64,000 nucleotides of DNA from Arsukibacterium sp. MJ3 (GTDB lineage: Bacteria > Pseudomonadota > Gammaproteobacteria > Enterobacterales > Alteromonadaceae), in assembly GCF_000987765.1 (NCBI RefSeq), contig NZ_LAHP01000005.1:62001-126000 (forward strand). The letters run 5' to 3'. The translations under genes were made by a program, and so were the position numbers. Below are positions 1 through 9,395 of this stretch, in pieces. The stretch's first letter is position 1. Every line of letters starts with the position of its first letter. Under the pieces are notes generated by a model, which was not told the DNA's origin, made no database searches, and was given only the letters and a program-made list of their open reading frames with translations.

Positions 1-3000
1 GCACGCTGAGTGTATGGCCTAAAATAGCACTAATACGATGCGCGATAGCAAGGCCAAGGCCCAGCCCTTTTTGATCTGGCTGACTGCCTTGCTGAAATTC
101 TTCAAAAATGCGCTGCAAGTCTGCTTTGGCAATACCCACTCCGCTATCATACACTTTTATTAGTAACTGCTGACCCGCCCGTTTCACGCCGACCACTACC
201 TTGCCGGTGTTAGTATAGCGTACGGCATTGGCCAGTAAATTTTGAATAACCCGTTTTACTAATTTACGGTCGGTGGTAACACTTAGTATGCTGGGGTGCA
301 TGCTAAACTTTAGGCCTTTCTCAGCAGCTAGTGCCGCCGCATCACGGCCAATATCATCCAGCAACTGGCTTACTGCTACTGTTTGTGGGTACGCTTTAAT
401 TACCCCAGAATCAAGCTTGGTTAAATCCAAAATAGCGGTTAACAGTTCCTCTGCTGAATTAAGTGAGTTAGTTAAGTTGGCACTAAGTTCTTGTAATTCC
501 GGTGTAGTGCTTTTTTGCCGCAGTAAGCCGGCAAACAGCGCAGCGGCATTAAACGGCTGCATTAAATCGTGGCTGGCGGCAGCAAAAAAGCGGGTTTTGG
601 CCGCTGTGTTACTTTCAAGTTGATGCTGGGTGTGTTGCAATTGCTGGTTTAGCAGTTGTAACTCAGACGTGCGCTCGCCCACCCGTTGTTCCAGTAAGGT
701 ATTACTTTGCTCAAGTTGGGTTTGTACGGCAATAAAAGAGCTAACGTCGGTGTAGGTAGTAACAAAGCCACCGCCGGGTAACGGATTACCCTGCATTTCC
801 AGTACGCGGCCATCTTGTTGTTGGCGCTGAAATTTATAACTGCTGCCCTGGCGTAAAAAGCTCAGTCGTTTGCTTACTTCAGCTTCTATATTTTCGCTGT
901 CAATTAAGCCACGGTTTAAGTTAAAACGAATAACGTCAGCCACCGGCTTACCCACCTCAACCATGCCGGCTGGATAACTAAACATATCAATGTAACGTTG
1001 ATTCCAGGCAATTAAACGTAAGTCGGCATCTACTACACTAATGCCCTGACTAATGTTGTCTATGGTAGAGAGCAGCAATGCTTGGTTAAACTGAAATACC
1101 TGGCTGGCTTCGTCAACAAACCGCTCAACGGTTTCCATGGGTAACTGGGCATGCCGACCGGCCGCATCCATAATTAAGCGCATTGAGGCGCCGCCAACCA
1201 CGGCTGCTAAGCTGCGCTCGGCTGCCTGCACCAAATTTACCGGTGCCAATTGGTTTTGTAATGGGCTGGGATTTTTCAGATTCCGCTGCAACAACCGCCG
1301 CGCTTCCTTTTCTCCGGCAAAGCGCTTTACCAGCAAATAGCAATCTTGCACGCTTAATTGCAAGCGGCGTCGATTATCACTGCTCAGCTGCGCCCGCAAA
1401 AAACGGCCGCTCTCCAGCCATTCACTAACCCGGGTATTACTAAAACGGCTAATAGTAACTACCATCAGACAGTTTACTGACAAGCTCAATAATACCCCTA
1501 AGCTCAGTGGGTCGGCTTGCCAGCCAAATAATTGTTGTGGTGCTAACCATTGTAAGCCGAATGGCCCGTTACTTAACCAGCTTGAACCCATTAATCCGGC
1601 GCGACTTATTTCCGGTAGTAACAGTATATAGGCCCACACCAACGCGCCGCTAAGCACGCCGGCGATGGCGCCCTGACGGTTAACTTTGCGTGAAAATAAA
1701 CCCAGAATAAGTGCGGGTGACAGTTGTGCAACCAAGGCAAAGGCCATTAACCCTAGTTGTGCTAAGCCGGTTTCGGTACCAATAAAACGGTAATACACAA
1801 AGCCCAATGCCATGACAATTAACATGGCAGAGCGGCGCAAGGTGGCTACTTTGACTCTATTTTGATGTTCGGGCTGCAGCTGACTGCTGCGGTAAAGTAA
1901 GGGTGCCAGTAATTCGTTGGTGATCATAATACCCAGCACCACGGTCGCCACCACCACCATACTGGTAGCGGCAGAAAAGCCGCCCAAATAGGCCAGCAAA
2001 GCAATGTCGGTGCGGTTTGCTGCCAATGGCAGTTGTAATACCACCACGTCGATATTAACGTCGTTACCCAGTAACATCACGCCAGCCAGCGCCAGCGGCA
2101 AGGTGAAAATACTCATAAGCAGCAGGTATAGCGGGAAAATCCAGCGGGCACTGCGCAGGTGGCTTAACTTCTGGTTTTCAACAAAGCTAACGTGAAACTG
2201 GCGTGGCAGGCAGAGAGTAGCAAAAAAGCCCAGTAGCGCATGCAACCAGTAAGCATGCATGGGCAGTGCTTGTTGGCGCAAGGTTGCAATGGCCGGATTA
2301 ACTGCCGCGCTGTCAAAAATACTGGCAAAGCCGTCAAACATGCCAAACACAACAAAACAGCCAATTGCCAGTAATGCCAGTAGTTTAACTAACGATTCAA
2401 AGGCAATGGCGGTCATCAGGCCTGGGTTGGGTTGGTGCGCCCTAGCACTTTTACTCACAAATAACAGCGCAAATACCGCCATCCACAGGCTGACATAAAA
2501 GCCGGTATCGGTATACCAGTGCAGGCCAACTTCGGCTTTTACCAGGGTGTTAATGCTGGTAGATACGGCGTGAAGTTGCAGTGCAATATAAGGAATAACC
2601 GCCATGATCAGAATAAGTGTTATCAGCACAGCCAATGAGCGGGAATGGCCAAAGCGGGTAGCAATAAAGTCGGCAATTGAGGTAATACGGTAACGTCGGC
2701 AAGCAATGGCGATGCGGGCAATAAGTTTGAAGCCAAACCAGAATAAAATAAAAGAGCCAATATAGGTCGGTGGGATCCACCAGCCATTAACAGCTGCCTG
2801 GGCGGTTACGCCATAAAAGGCCCAGGACGTACAATAAATAGATAAGGCAAAGCTAAATACCCAAGGCGCCAACGGGTGGCGAGCAGTAATGCGCCGACCA
2901 AAACGACCAACACTGAATAAAATCAGCAAATATACCAGTGATATGGCGGCTATAGTGGTTAAACCAATGCCGCTGCCATTTTCGATCATTTGTTGTGGTG

Positions 3001-3007
3001 AGGTCAT
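1..3007 (-). CDS. SLC5-type transporter/PAS/histidine kinase fusion (CrbS/MxtR-like), 3' end outside window
   Basis: The gene runs off the left edge; about 1002 codons are visible. The N-terminal half is a multi-span sodium:solute symporter (SLC5/PutP-like) domain. A PAS segment follows from about residue 640 (seen as ISQGISVVDADLRLIAWNQR). A short coiled stretch leads to the H-box FFAAASHDLMQPFNAA with His813, the ATP-binding N-box NLLANAVRYTNTG (Asn927) and a GLGLGLA G-box near residue 983. A receiver domain probably lies beyond the edge. The H-box and architecture resemble the CrbS/MxtR kinases, which control acetate use in Vibrio and Pseudomonas; that link is from family knowledge, and no response regulator is visible here. 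It starts 43 bases after bdhA on the same strand, so the two are likely co-transcribed. The ligand may be a small carboxylate (inference). Confidence 0.88.
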   Translation of the reverse strand, partial: MTSPQQMIENGSGIGLTTIAAISLVYLLILFSVGRFGRRITARHPLAPWVFSFALSIYCTSWAFYGVTAQAAVNGWWIPPTYIGSFILFWFGFKLIARIAIACRRYRITSIADFIATRFGHSRSLAVLITLILIMAVIPYIALQLHAVSTSINTLVKAEVGLHWYTDTGFYVSLWMAVFALLFVSKSARAHQPNPGLMTAIAFESLVKLLALLAIGCFVVFGMFDGFASIFDSAAVNPAIATLRQQALPMHAYWLHALLGFFATLCLPRQFHVSFVENQKLSHLRSARWIFPLYLLLMSIFTLPLALAGVMLLGNDVNIDVVVLQLPLAANRTDIALLAYLGGFSAATSMVVVATVVLGIMITNELLAPLLYRSSQLQPEHQNRVKVATLRRSAMLIVMALGFVYYRFIGTETGLAQLGLMAFALVAQLSPALILGLFSRKVNRQGAIAGVLSGALVWAYILLLPEISRAGLMGSSWLSNGPFGLQWLAPQQLFGWQADPLSLGVLLSLSVNCLMVVTISRFSNTRVSEWLESGRFLRAQLSSDNRRRLQLSVQDCYLLVKRFAGEKEARRLLQRNLKNPSPLQNQLAPVNLVQAAERSLAAVVGGASMRLIMDAAGRHAQLPMETVERFVDEASQVFQFNQALLLSTIDNISQGISVVDADLRLIAWNQRYIDMFSYPAGMVEVGKPVADVIRFNLNRGLIDSENIEAEVSKRLSFLRQGSSYKFQRQQQDGRVLEMQGNPLPGGGFVTTYTDVSSFIAVQTQLEQSNTLLEQRVGERTSELQLLNQQLQHTQHQLESNTAAKTRFFAAASHDLMQPFNAAALFAGLLRQKSTTPELQELSANLTNSLNSAEELLTAILDLTKLDSGVIKAYPQTVAVSQLLDDIGRDAAALAAEKGLKFSMHPSILSVTTDRKLVKRVIQNLLANAVRYTNTGKVVVGVKRAGQQLLIKVYDSGVGIAKADLQRIFEEFQQGSQPDQKGLGLGLAIAHRISAILGHTLSV

Positions 3008-3050
3008 TCAGTACTCGTTAGCCGATTGTGCCTCAGATACCGGCTTAGTG

Positions 3051-3800
3051 CTAGCGGGCTGTCCAGCCACCATCTAAAATCAGGGTCTGCGCTGTCATGT
3101 GTCTGGCAGCATCCTGACATAAAAAAGCGGCCATTTCGGCAATTTCACTGACATCAATAAAGGCTTTTTGTGGCATGGGTGCCAGCATTATTTGCTCAAT
3201 AACCTGTTGTTCGGTCAGGTTGTGTTCTTTAGCTTGAGCTGCAATTTGCTGCTCTACCAATGGTGTTTTTACATAAGCCGGGCAAATGGTATTAATGGTG
3301 ATGTTTTTATCAGCGTTTTCCAATGCCACTACTTTGCTTAACCCTAACAAACCATGTTTAGCAGCAACATAGGCAGATTTAAACGGCGAAGCAATGACCG
3401 CATGAATAGAGCCAATATTTATTATCCGGCCAAAGTTGTTACTGCGCATGTGAGGTAACATGGCGCGGGTTAACATGGCTGGTCCGGTGAGCATGACGCT
3501 AATCAGCAGCGCCCATTTTTCTGGCGGAAAGTCTTCTAACCGTGCGACATGCTGAATACCGGCGTTATTAACCAGGATATCAGCCGGAAAGCGCTTGGCG
3601 CAGGCTTCAATAGCCTGCTGATTAGTGACATCCAACACGCAGTAATCGGCAATAATGCCCTGACTGCAAAGCGCAGCCGCTTTTTGTTGTAGCAGGCTTT
3701 CATTTAAATCGGCTAATACCACCTGGTAACCGGCCTGGCCAAAATGGCTGGCGATGGCAAAACCAATACCGCCGGTACCACCGGTAATTACTGCACGCAT
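3051..3800 (-). CDS. bdhA: 3-hydroxybutyrate dehydrogenase (short-chain dehydrogenase)
   Basis: The 249-residue protein is a classical short-chain dehydrogenase that would interconvert (R)-3-hydroxybutyrate and acetoacetate with NAD in the cytoplasm. It shows the N-terminal cofactor motif TGGTGGIG, the NNAG motif (LVNNAGIQ), the active-site Ser in INIGSIHA, the YVAAK Tyr/Lys pair, and a C-terminal DGGWTAR typical of 3-hydroxybutyrate dehydrogenases. An AGGAGT ribosome-binding site precedes the ATG. It is followed closely by the transporter-kinase gene, suggesting sensing and oxidation of a ketone body or short acid are linked. Another SDR with a related substrate cannot be excluded, but the length and tail fit BdhA well. 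Confidence 0.85.
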   Translation of the reverse strand: MRAVITGGTGGIGFAIASHFGQAGYQVVLADLNESLLQQKAAALCSQGIIADYCVLDVTNQQAIEACAKRFPADILVNNAGIQHVARLEDFPPEKWALLISVMLTGPAMLTRAMLPHMRSNNFGRIINIGSIHAVIASPFKSAYVAAKHGLLGLSKVVALENADKNITINTICPAYVKTPLVEQQIAAQAKEHNLTEQQVIEQIMLAPMPQKAFIDVSEIAEMAAFLCQDAARHMTAQTLILDGGWTAR

Positions 3801-4071
3801 AGCAATACTCCTGAAAATGTTAATAGCTTATGCTAGGCCGCTACGCAACGGGCAGCAACGGTACTTTAGTGTTAGAAGCCGTAATAGAAGCCACCTTTTT
3901 AACTGGCTGTCACCTACACCTTAGCCTCTTGCTTTGCTACAAGCCTATCCTGTGGTAAATTTGCCCGATAAAAATAAAGAAAAGTCAGCTAACGGCCGCT
4001 TGTGGTTCAGGTTAGCTTGAAGAATTTCAGGTGATAACATCATCTGCGCTTTGACCAAAAGGAATTCATTT

Positions 4072-5673
4072 ATGACAAATGCTGGTAGAACACCTACCCC
4101 GGCAGCCCCTAAACGTGGCTGGTTTACTCGATTTCTTGATACGGTAGAGTGGTTGGGCAATTTACTGCCACACCCGGTGACCTTGTTCGCGCTGTTTGCG
4201 CTGCTGGTGGTGGTAGGTAGTGGCGTGGCCGCTTATTTTGATTTTAGTGCGCTTGACCCGCGTCCGGCGGGGGCGGCCGGGCGCTCCGCTGATGGCATTA
4301 TTCGGGTGGTCAGCTTGTTTAGTGTAGACGGTTTACAGCGGATAATTGCTAATCTGGTAACTAACTTTACTAATTTTCCGCCGCTGGGTGTGGTGTTGGT
4401 GGCTCTACTCGGGGTGAGTATTGCCGAGCATTCAGGTTTAATTTCAGCCGCGATGCGCGGCTTGGTAATGGGTGCATCCAAACGGATGGTTACCGTGACG
4501 ATTGTGTTTGCTGGTATTATTTCTAACACCGCGTCAGAGCTGGGGTATGTGGTGTTAATACCAATGGCCGCCGTTATTTTTCATTCGCTTGGCCGCCATC
4601 CACTGGCTGGGTTAGCGGCAGCGTTTGCTGGTGTATCGGGCGGTTATAGTGCCAATTTATTTATTGGTACGGTTGACCCCTTGCTGGCAGGCTTTACCAC
4701 CTCAGCTGCAAATCTGATAGATCCAAACTACACAGTAGGCCCTGAAGCAAACTGGTATTTTATGATTGCCAGCACCTTTGTTATTGCCACCTTGGGCGCC
4801 ATTGTCACCGAAAAAATTGTTGAACCTAAATTGGGTAAGTATGATAAAAGTGAAGCCGCTATTGATTTAGATGAGCAGCAGTTAGAAAAACTATCTTTGC
4901 GGGAAAAGCGTGGTTTATTGGGCGCTGGTTTGGCATTTTTAGCACTGGCGGTTCTACTGGCGTTAAGTATTGTTCCGGAATGGGGCATTTTACGTAATCC
5001 AGAAACGGGTGGCGTGCCCGACTCGCCGTTCTTAAAAGGCATTGTGGTGTTTATCTTTGTTACCTTCGCCATACCTGGTTTTGTTTACGGTAAAATTGTC
5101 GGTACCATGCAAACCGATCGCGATGTTATTAACGCCATGTCAAAAAGCATTGGTGCTATGGGCTTGTATATTGTGTTGGTGTTTTTTGCAGCGCAGTTTG
5201 TCGCCTTTTTCGGCTGGTCTAATTTAGGCTCTATTTTTGCGGTCAAAGGTGCTACTTTTCTGCAAGAGCTTGGCTTAACCGGGCCCTTGTTGTTTTTGTT
5301 TTTTATCGCCATGTGCGGTTTCGTAAACCTGATGCTGGGTTCTGCTTCGGCGCAATGGGCCATTACCGCCCCCATTTTTGTTCCAATGCTGATGATCATT
5401 GGTTATTCGCCAGAGGTGATTCAGGCGGCTTACCGTATTGGCGACTCTGTAACGAACATTATTACGCCCATGATGAGTTATTTTGGTCTGATCCTCGCCG
5501 TGGCGGCCCGCTATAAAAAAGATTTAGGTCTGGGTACCCTTATTGCTACTATGCTGCCCTATTCAATGGTATTTTTTGTGGGCTGGTCGTTGTTGTTTTA
5601 CCTTTGGGTATTTGTGTTTAACTTACCGGTAGGGCCAGGCTCACCTACTTATTATCAGTTTACTGCGGGTTAA
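4072..5673 (+). CDS. AbgT-family transporter
   Basis: The 533-residue inner-membrane protein belongs to the AbgT/MtrF family, whose members import p-aminobenzoyl-glutamate or export sulfonamides. It begins with a cytoplasmic segment and the family-typical RFLDTVEWLGNLLPHPVTLF, then many hydrophobic spans, including the conserved NTASELGYVVLIP and a late SASAQWAITAPIFVPM plus RIGDSVTNIITPMMSYFG re-entrant regions. The frame is open from a TTG at 4051, but the ATG at 4072 has AAGGA nine bases upstream and is preferred. It is transcribed away from bdhA with about 270 bases between, and ends at a strong terminator. The substrate cannot be told from sequence. Confidence 0.87.
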   Translation: MTNAGRTPTPAAPKRGWFTRFLDTVEWLGNLLPHPVTLFALFALLVVVGSGVAAYFDFSALDPRPAGAAGRSADGIIRVVSLFSVDGLQRIIANLVTNFTNFPPLGVVLVALLGVSIAEHSGLISAAMRGLVMGASKRMVTVTIVFAGIISNTASELGYVVLIPMAAVIFHSLGRHPLAGLAAAFAGVSGGYSANLFIGTVDPLLAGFTTSAANLIDPNYTVGPEANWYFMIASTFVIATLGAIVTEKIVEPKLGKYDKSEAAIDLDEQQLEKLSLREKRGLLGAGLAFLALAVLLALSIVPEWGILRNPETGGVPDSPFLKGIVVFIFVTFAIPGFVYGKIVGTMQTDRDVINAMSKSIGAMGLYIVLVFFAAQFVAFFGWSNLGSIFAVKGATFLQELGLTGPLLFLFFIAMCGFVNLMLGSASAQWAITAPIFVPMLMIIGYSPEVIQAAYRIGDSVTNIITPMMSYFGLILAVAARYKKDLGLGTLIATMLPYSMVFFVGWSLLFYLWVFVFNLPVGPGSPTYYQFTAG

Positions 5674-5688
5674 ACATCGAGATGATAA

Positions 5689-5716
5689 AAAACCGCTGGT
5701 ACCAGCGGTTTTTTAT
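5689..5716 (+). terminator. Rho-independent terminator after AbgT-family gene
   Basis: A perfect ten-base stem (AACCGCTGGT/ACCAGCGGTT) is followed by a T run, 15 bases after the stop codon of the AbgT-family gene. The remainder up to the SapC start at 5884 holds no evident gene. Confidence 0.85.
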
Positions 5717-5883
5717 CTGGCTAATTGAGGCTGACTAATCGCAGTAGTTGATTCACGGCGCAACTTCACGCAAGATAACGCCGGTACGCCAGTAAAGCAG
5801 ACGGTGGCAGCGGCCAATGGCGCTGAGCATGACAACATCGCAACCCACTGGTATCTTAAAAATCCCATAACAATGAGTTATCT

Positions 5884-6594
5884 ATGGAACAGAATAAAGT
5901 AGTAGCGCTAAGTAAAGAACAACATGCCAAAACTAAAATTAGCAATGACAACCGGCTAAGCCATGTTGCTAATCAGCATATGTTGCCAGTAGTAGTACAA
6001 GAATTTGTTGTCGCCGGTGCCGAATTTCCACTGGTGTTTGTTAAAGATAGTCAGAATGACAGCTACCAGCCAGTAGCCTTGCTTGGTTTAGCGGTAAACC
6101 AAAACCTGGTGTTACAGGATGGTAAATGGCAGGCGCTGTATGTACCTCGGGTAGTGCGTAATTATCCTCTGGTGTTAGTGCAGCCAGAGCCAAACAGTGA
6201 CAAGTTAGTTGTGGCAGTTGACCAGTCTTCTGAGCGTGTTAACGAAGCTGAAGGTTTCCCGCTATTTAATGATGACGGAACCGAAAGCGACTACCTGGTC
6301 GAGCGAAAAAAGCAAATGGGTGAGTTTGTTGATTTTAGCCGGATGACCCGAGGCTTCACCGAAAAGCTGAAAAGTCTGGATTTAATTAAAGAGCAAGTAT
6401 TAACTATCACCGTTGATGGTGAGCCACGCAATATTAATGGCATTCACATGATCGACGAAAAAAAGCTGAATGAGTTAGATAATGAGGTGTTTCTAGAATT
6501 GCGTCAGTTAGGTTTTCTGACCGCTATTTATGCTCATCTCTTGTCGTTACAACATACGCAAAAACTGGTACAGAAGCTGGCAAAACCAGTCTAA
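5884..6594 (+). CDS. SapC-family protein
   Basis: A 236-residue soluble protein of the SapC family (Pfam PF07277 type). The family hallmark is the N-terminal block with HMLPVVVQEF, FPLVFVKD, VALLGL and the YVPRVVRNYPLVLV stretch, all visible between residues 30 and 110. No signal peptide or membrane span is seen. The function is not established: the name comes from an S-layer-associated gene, but in Alteromonadales-type genomes SapC genes often sit beside sugar-uptake and TonB receptor genes. Here it precedes nagA, separated by a terminator, which fits a loose link to N-acetylglucosamine use (inference). The ribosome-binding site is weak. Confidence 0.8.
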   Translation: MEQNKVVALSKEQHAKTKISNDNRLSHVANQHMLPVVVQEFVVAGAEFPLVFVKDSQNDSYQPVALLGLAVNQNLVLQDGKWQALYVPRVVRNYPLVLVQPEPNSDKLVVAVDQSSERVNEAEGFPLFNDDGTESDYLVERKKQMGEFVDFSRMTRGFTEKLKSLDLIKEQVLTITVDGEPRNINGIHMIDEKKLNELDNEVFLELRQLGFLTAIYAHLLSLQHTQKLVQKLAKPV

Positions 6595-6612
6595 TCACCC
6601 GTAATAAGCACT

Positions 6613-6640
6613 AAAACGGCACCTTCTGGTGCCGTTTTAG
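6613..6640 (+). terminator. Rho-independent terminator after SapC gene
   Basis: AAAACGGCACC and GGTGCCGTTTT form an 11-base stem around a TTCT loop, with the stem's T residues serving as the U tract. It lies 19 bases after the SapC stop and separates this gene from nagA. Confidence 0.8.
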
Positions 6641-6760
6641 TTGCTGCAAGCTGCGTAATTAGTTTAGTGCAATCTATCTTGTGTGGCCTGTAGTGTCGGT
6701 CAGTGTGAACGGTCATAACTCATGCTAGAGTGGATAAGTACTAACAGTTGAGATGATGCG

Positions 6761-7918
6761 ATGAATCAAAGTAGTGTTGTTACGGATACCTTGCAAAGTA
6801 TTGCGGTTGCAAAGTTGTTTGACGGTAATAGCTGGCACAGTAATGTCGAACTAAGTTGGCAAAACGGCATGATCTTAACCTTGAAACCCGCTAATGGGCC
6901 GGTGCAGGCCGGTATTTTAGTTCCGGGGTTTATTGACCTACAAGTTAATGGCGGCGGTGGTATGTTATTTAATACCGCCCCGGTATTAGAAACATTGCAA
7001 ACAATGACTCAGGCGCATTGCCGTTTTGGTACTACCGCTATGCTACCGACTGTTATTACCGACGCTTTAACAATAATGCAGCGCGCCGCCGATGTTATCG
7101 CGATGGCGTTGACTAAAGGCTTACCGGGCATTATAGGTATACATTTTGAAGGGCCGCATTTAGCGGTACCTAAAAAAGGCGTCCACCCGGCAGAGCATAT
7201 CCGACCGATAAGCGCAGGCGAGCTGGCGTTGTACCAGCGAACGGATCTTGGCATCAAATTAATAACAGTAGCACCTGAAAACGTCACTCCTGCCCAAATT
7301 CAGCAACTGGTAGCAGCGGGTATGCGGGTGTGGCTGGGCCATTCTGATGCTGATGCCGCTACAGTAAGTATGGCATTAGCGGCTGGCGCCAGTGGTTTTA
7401 CTCACCTTTATAATGCCATGTCGCCGTTAACCTCGCGTGAGCCTGGCATGGTCGGCGTAGCGTTAACCGATAATGCCAGCTGGTGCGGGATAATTCTCGA
7501 TGGCCTGCATGTGCACCCAACGGCGGCTAAATTAGCACTGGCCGCTAAGCCTAAAGGCAAAGTACTGCTGGTTACCGATGCTATGGCGCCCGTGGGTACT
7601 AACGACACTGAATTCGCCTTTTTTAGTGGCAGGGTGGTACGCGATGGCAACAAGTTAACCAATGAGGCCGGCGTATTGGCAGGTTCAGTATTGGATATGG
7701 CAGGTGCGGTGCGTTATGCTATTGAGGTGCTGGCGGTAGAGCCGGCTGAAGCACTTCGTATGGCCGCCTTGTATCCGGCGCAGGCATTAGGGTGTGCCGA
7801 TAAGCTCGGCAAGCTTGGCGGTGGTTATCAAGCCGATATGTTGTTGCTAAACCATGCGTATCAGGTGCAGCAAAGCTGGATAGCGGGTACCCAGGCTTAT
7901 CCCTTGCCACCTCTTTAG
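6761..7918 (+). CDS. nagA: N-acetylglucosamine-6-phosphate deacetylase
   Basis: The 385-residue cytoplasmic amidohydrolase removes acetate from GlcNAc-6-phosphate, committing amino sugar to glucosamine-6-phosphate. Visible family motifs are PGFIDLQVNGGGG, the metal/active-site HFEGPH, the GHSDAD loop with a metal His, THLYNAMS, and the catalytic Asp in VTDAMAPVG. Length matches the family. It stands alone: no nagB, nagK or NagR gene is in the window. I searched the 120-base upstream region for a GlcNAc-regulator palindrome and saw none. Freed acetate may matter to the acetate-type kinase at the left edge (speculative). Confidence 0.93.
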   Translation: MNQSSVVTDTLQSIAVAKLFDGNSWHSNVELSWQNGMILTLKPANGPVQAGILVPGFIDLQVNGGGGMLFNTAPVLETLQTMTQAHCRFGTTAMLPTVITDALTIMQRAADVIAMALTKGLPGIIGIHFEGPHLAVPKKGVHPAEHIRPISAGELALYQRTDLGIKLITVAPENVTPAQIQQLVAAGMRVWLGHSDADAATVSMALAAGASGFTHLYNAMSPLTSREPGMVGVALTDNASWCGIILDGLHVHPTAAKLALAAKPKGKVLLVTDAMAPVGTNDTEFAFFSGRVVRDGNKLTNEAGVLAGSVLDMAGAVRYAIEVLAVEPAEALRMAALYPAQALGCADKLGKLGGGYQADMLLLNHAYQVQQSWIAGTQAYPLPPL

Positions 7919-7974
7919 CTGCGAAAACAATCAGCAAACGTCAACACGCCCTAATCTATATAAATAATAAAAAG

Positions 7975-8478
<504 letters not shown>

Positions 8479-8510
8479 TTAGCGCCACTTAACAGCGTAA
8501 TCGTGCAAGC

Positions 8511-8527
8511 GACTAGAGTTTGTAGTC
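8511..8527. promoter_or_regulatory. Small inverted repeat in coaD/TetR intergenic region
   Basis: GACTA and TAGTC are separated by seven bases, 26 bases before the predicted TetR start. TetR proteins commonly bind inverted repeats in their own promoters, so this is a candidate operator. The arms are only five bases, so chance occurrence is quite possible. Confidence 0.25.
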
Positions 8528-8552
8528 AGTTTGGCGTTACTATAGCAAAATA

Positions 8553-9248
8553 ATGCTCAAACAAAGAAGCTTAGCCGTAGCAATGGAAAAAAAGCTCAGA
8601 ACAAAAGATAAAATTTTACACGCTAGCATTGCCCTGTTTAATGAGGTAGGCGAGCGGCAGGTGACCACTAATCATATTGCTGCCCATTTGGGTATTAGCC
8701 CAGGAAATTTGTATTACCACTTTCGTAACAAAGAAGACATTGTCAGGCAAATCTTTAAAGAATATGCCAAGTTACTGGAAACCCGAATTAAACCACCGTC
8801 TGCTCACACTGAAGCACTGGATGCGCTGGCCGAATATCTGGATGCCATTTTTGAATTAATGTGGCGCTTTCATTTTTTCTACGCCAATTTGCCGGATATT
8901 CTGGCCCGGGACAGTGCACTGCAACAAGATTATGCCCGGGTACAGCAAGGTGTGCTGGAGCGGGTCATCAGTGTACTTAACGCGTTGAAGAGTAAAGCCG
9001 TTATTGACATTGCTGATGAGGATATTAGTGATTTTGCACATAGTATAAAATTGCTGGTCACTTTTTGGATTAGTTACCTGAAAACGCAGGCACCGGATAA
9101 AGCCATTAACCATGCCAGCGTTTATCAGGGGGTATTAAAAGTACTGTTGTTATTTAAGCCTTATGCGACCACTAAGGCGTTGCCGCGTATTGAAAAGCTG
9201 CAGCAGCATTATATTATGCTGGCCCAATCTGATCCGACCAGCAGCTAA
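8553..9248 (+). CDS. TetR-family transcriptional regulator
   Basis: A 231-residue DNA-binding regulator. The N-terminal TetR helix-turn-helix is clear: KILHASIALFNEVGERQVTTNHIAAHLGISPGNLYYHFRNKEDIV spans residues 20-65. The C-terminal domain is the helical type seen in a group of uncharacterised proteobacterial TetR proteins, ligand unknown. Two ATGs are possible, at 8553 and at 8583 (shortening it by ten residues); neither has a strong ribosome-binding site. It is divergent from coaD and precedes kbl-tdh on the same strand with a 147-base gap, so control of threonine breakdown is conceivable but not shown. Confidence 0.85.
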   Translation: MLKQRSLAVAMEKKLRTKDKILHASIALFNEVGERQVTTNHIAAHLGISPGNLYYHFRNKEDIVRQIFKEYAKLLETRIKPPSAHTEALDALAEYLDAIFELMWRFHFFYANLPDILARDSALQQDYARVQQGVLERVISVLNALKSKAVIDIADEDISDFAHSIKLLVTFWISYLKTQAPDKAINHASVYQGVLKVLLLFKPYATTKALPRIEKLQQHYIMLAQSDPTSS

Positions 9249-9289
9249 AATGTCGCTATCAATGTAGCTGATTGTTTACAGCTTTTCTG

Positions 9290-9309
9290 TTAAGCGCTAT
9301 GGCGCTTAA
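9290..9309. repeat. Inverted repeat between TetR gene and kbl
   Basis: TTAAGCGC and GCGCTTAA flank a four-base centre. It lacks a T run, so it is more likely a protein-binding palindrome or a weak hairpin than a terminator. It lies about 90 bases before kbl. Confidence 0.4.
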
Positions 9310-9395
9310 TGATCAATCGCTGCAGGGTTGCCGCTTAACCATTACAATGCTTATCTTTTTTTAATTGCCCGGATAATCGTTAATCAGGAGGCTAT

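Noticed and set aside
6641-6760. Possible GlcNAc-regulator operator before nagA
   Set aside because: No convincing palindrome was found.
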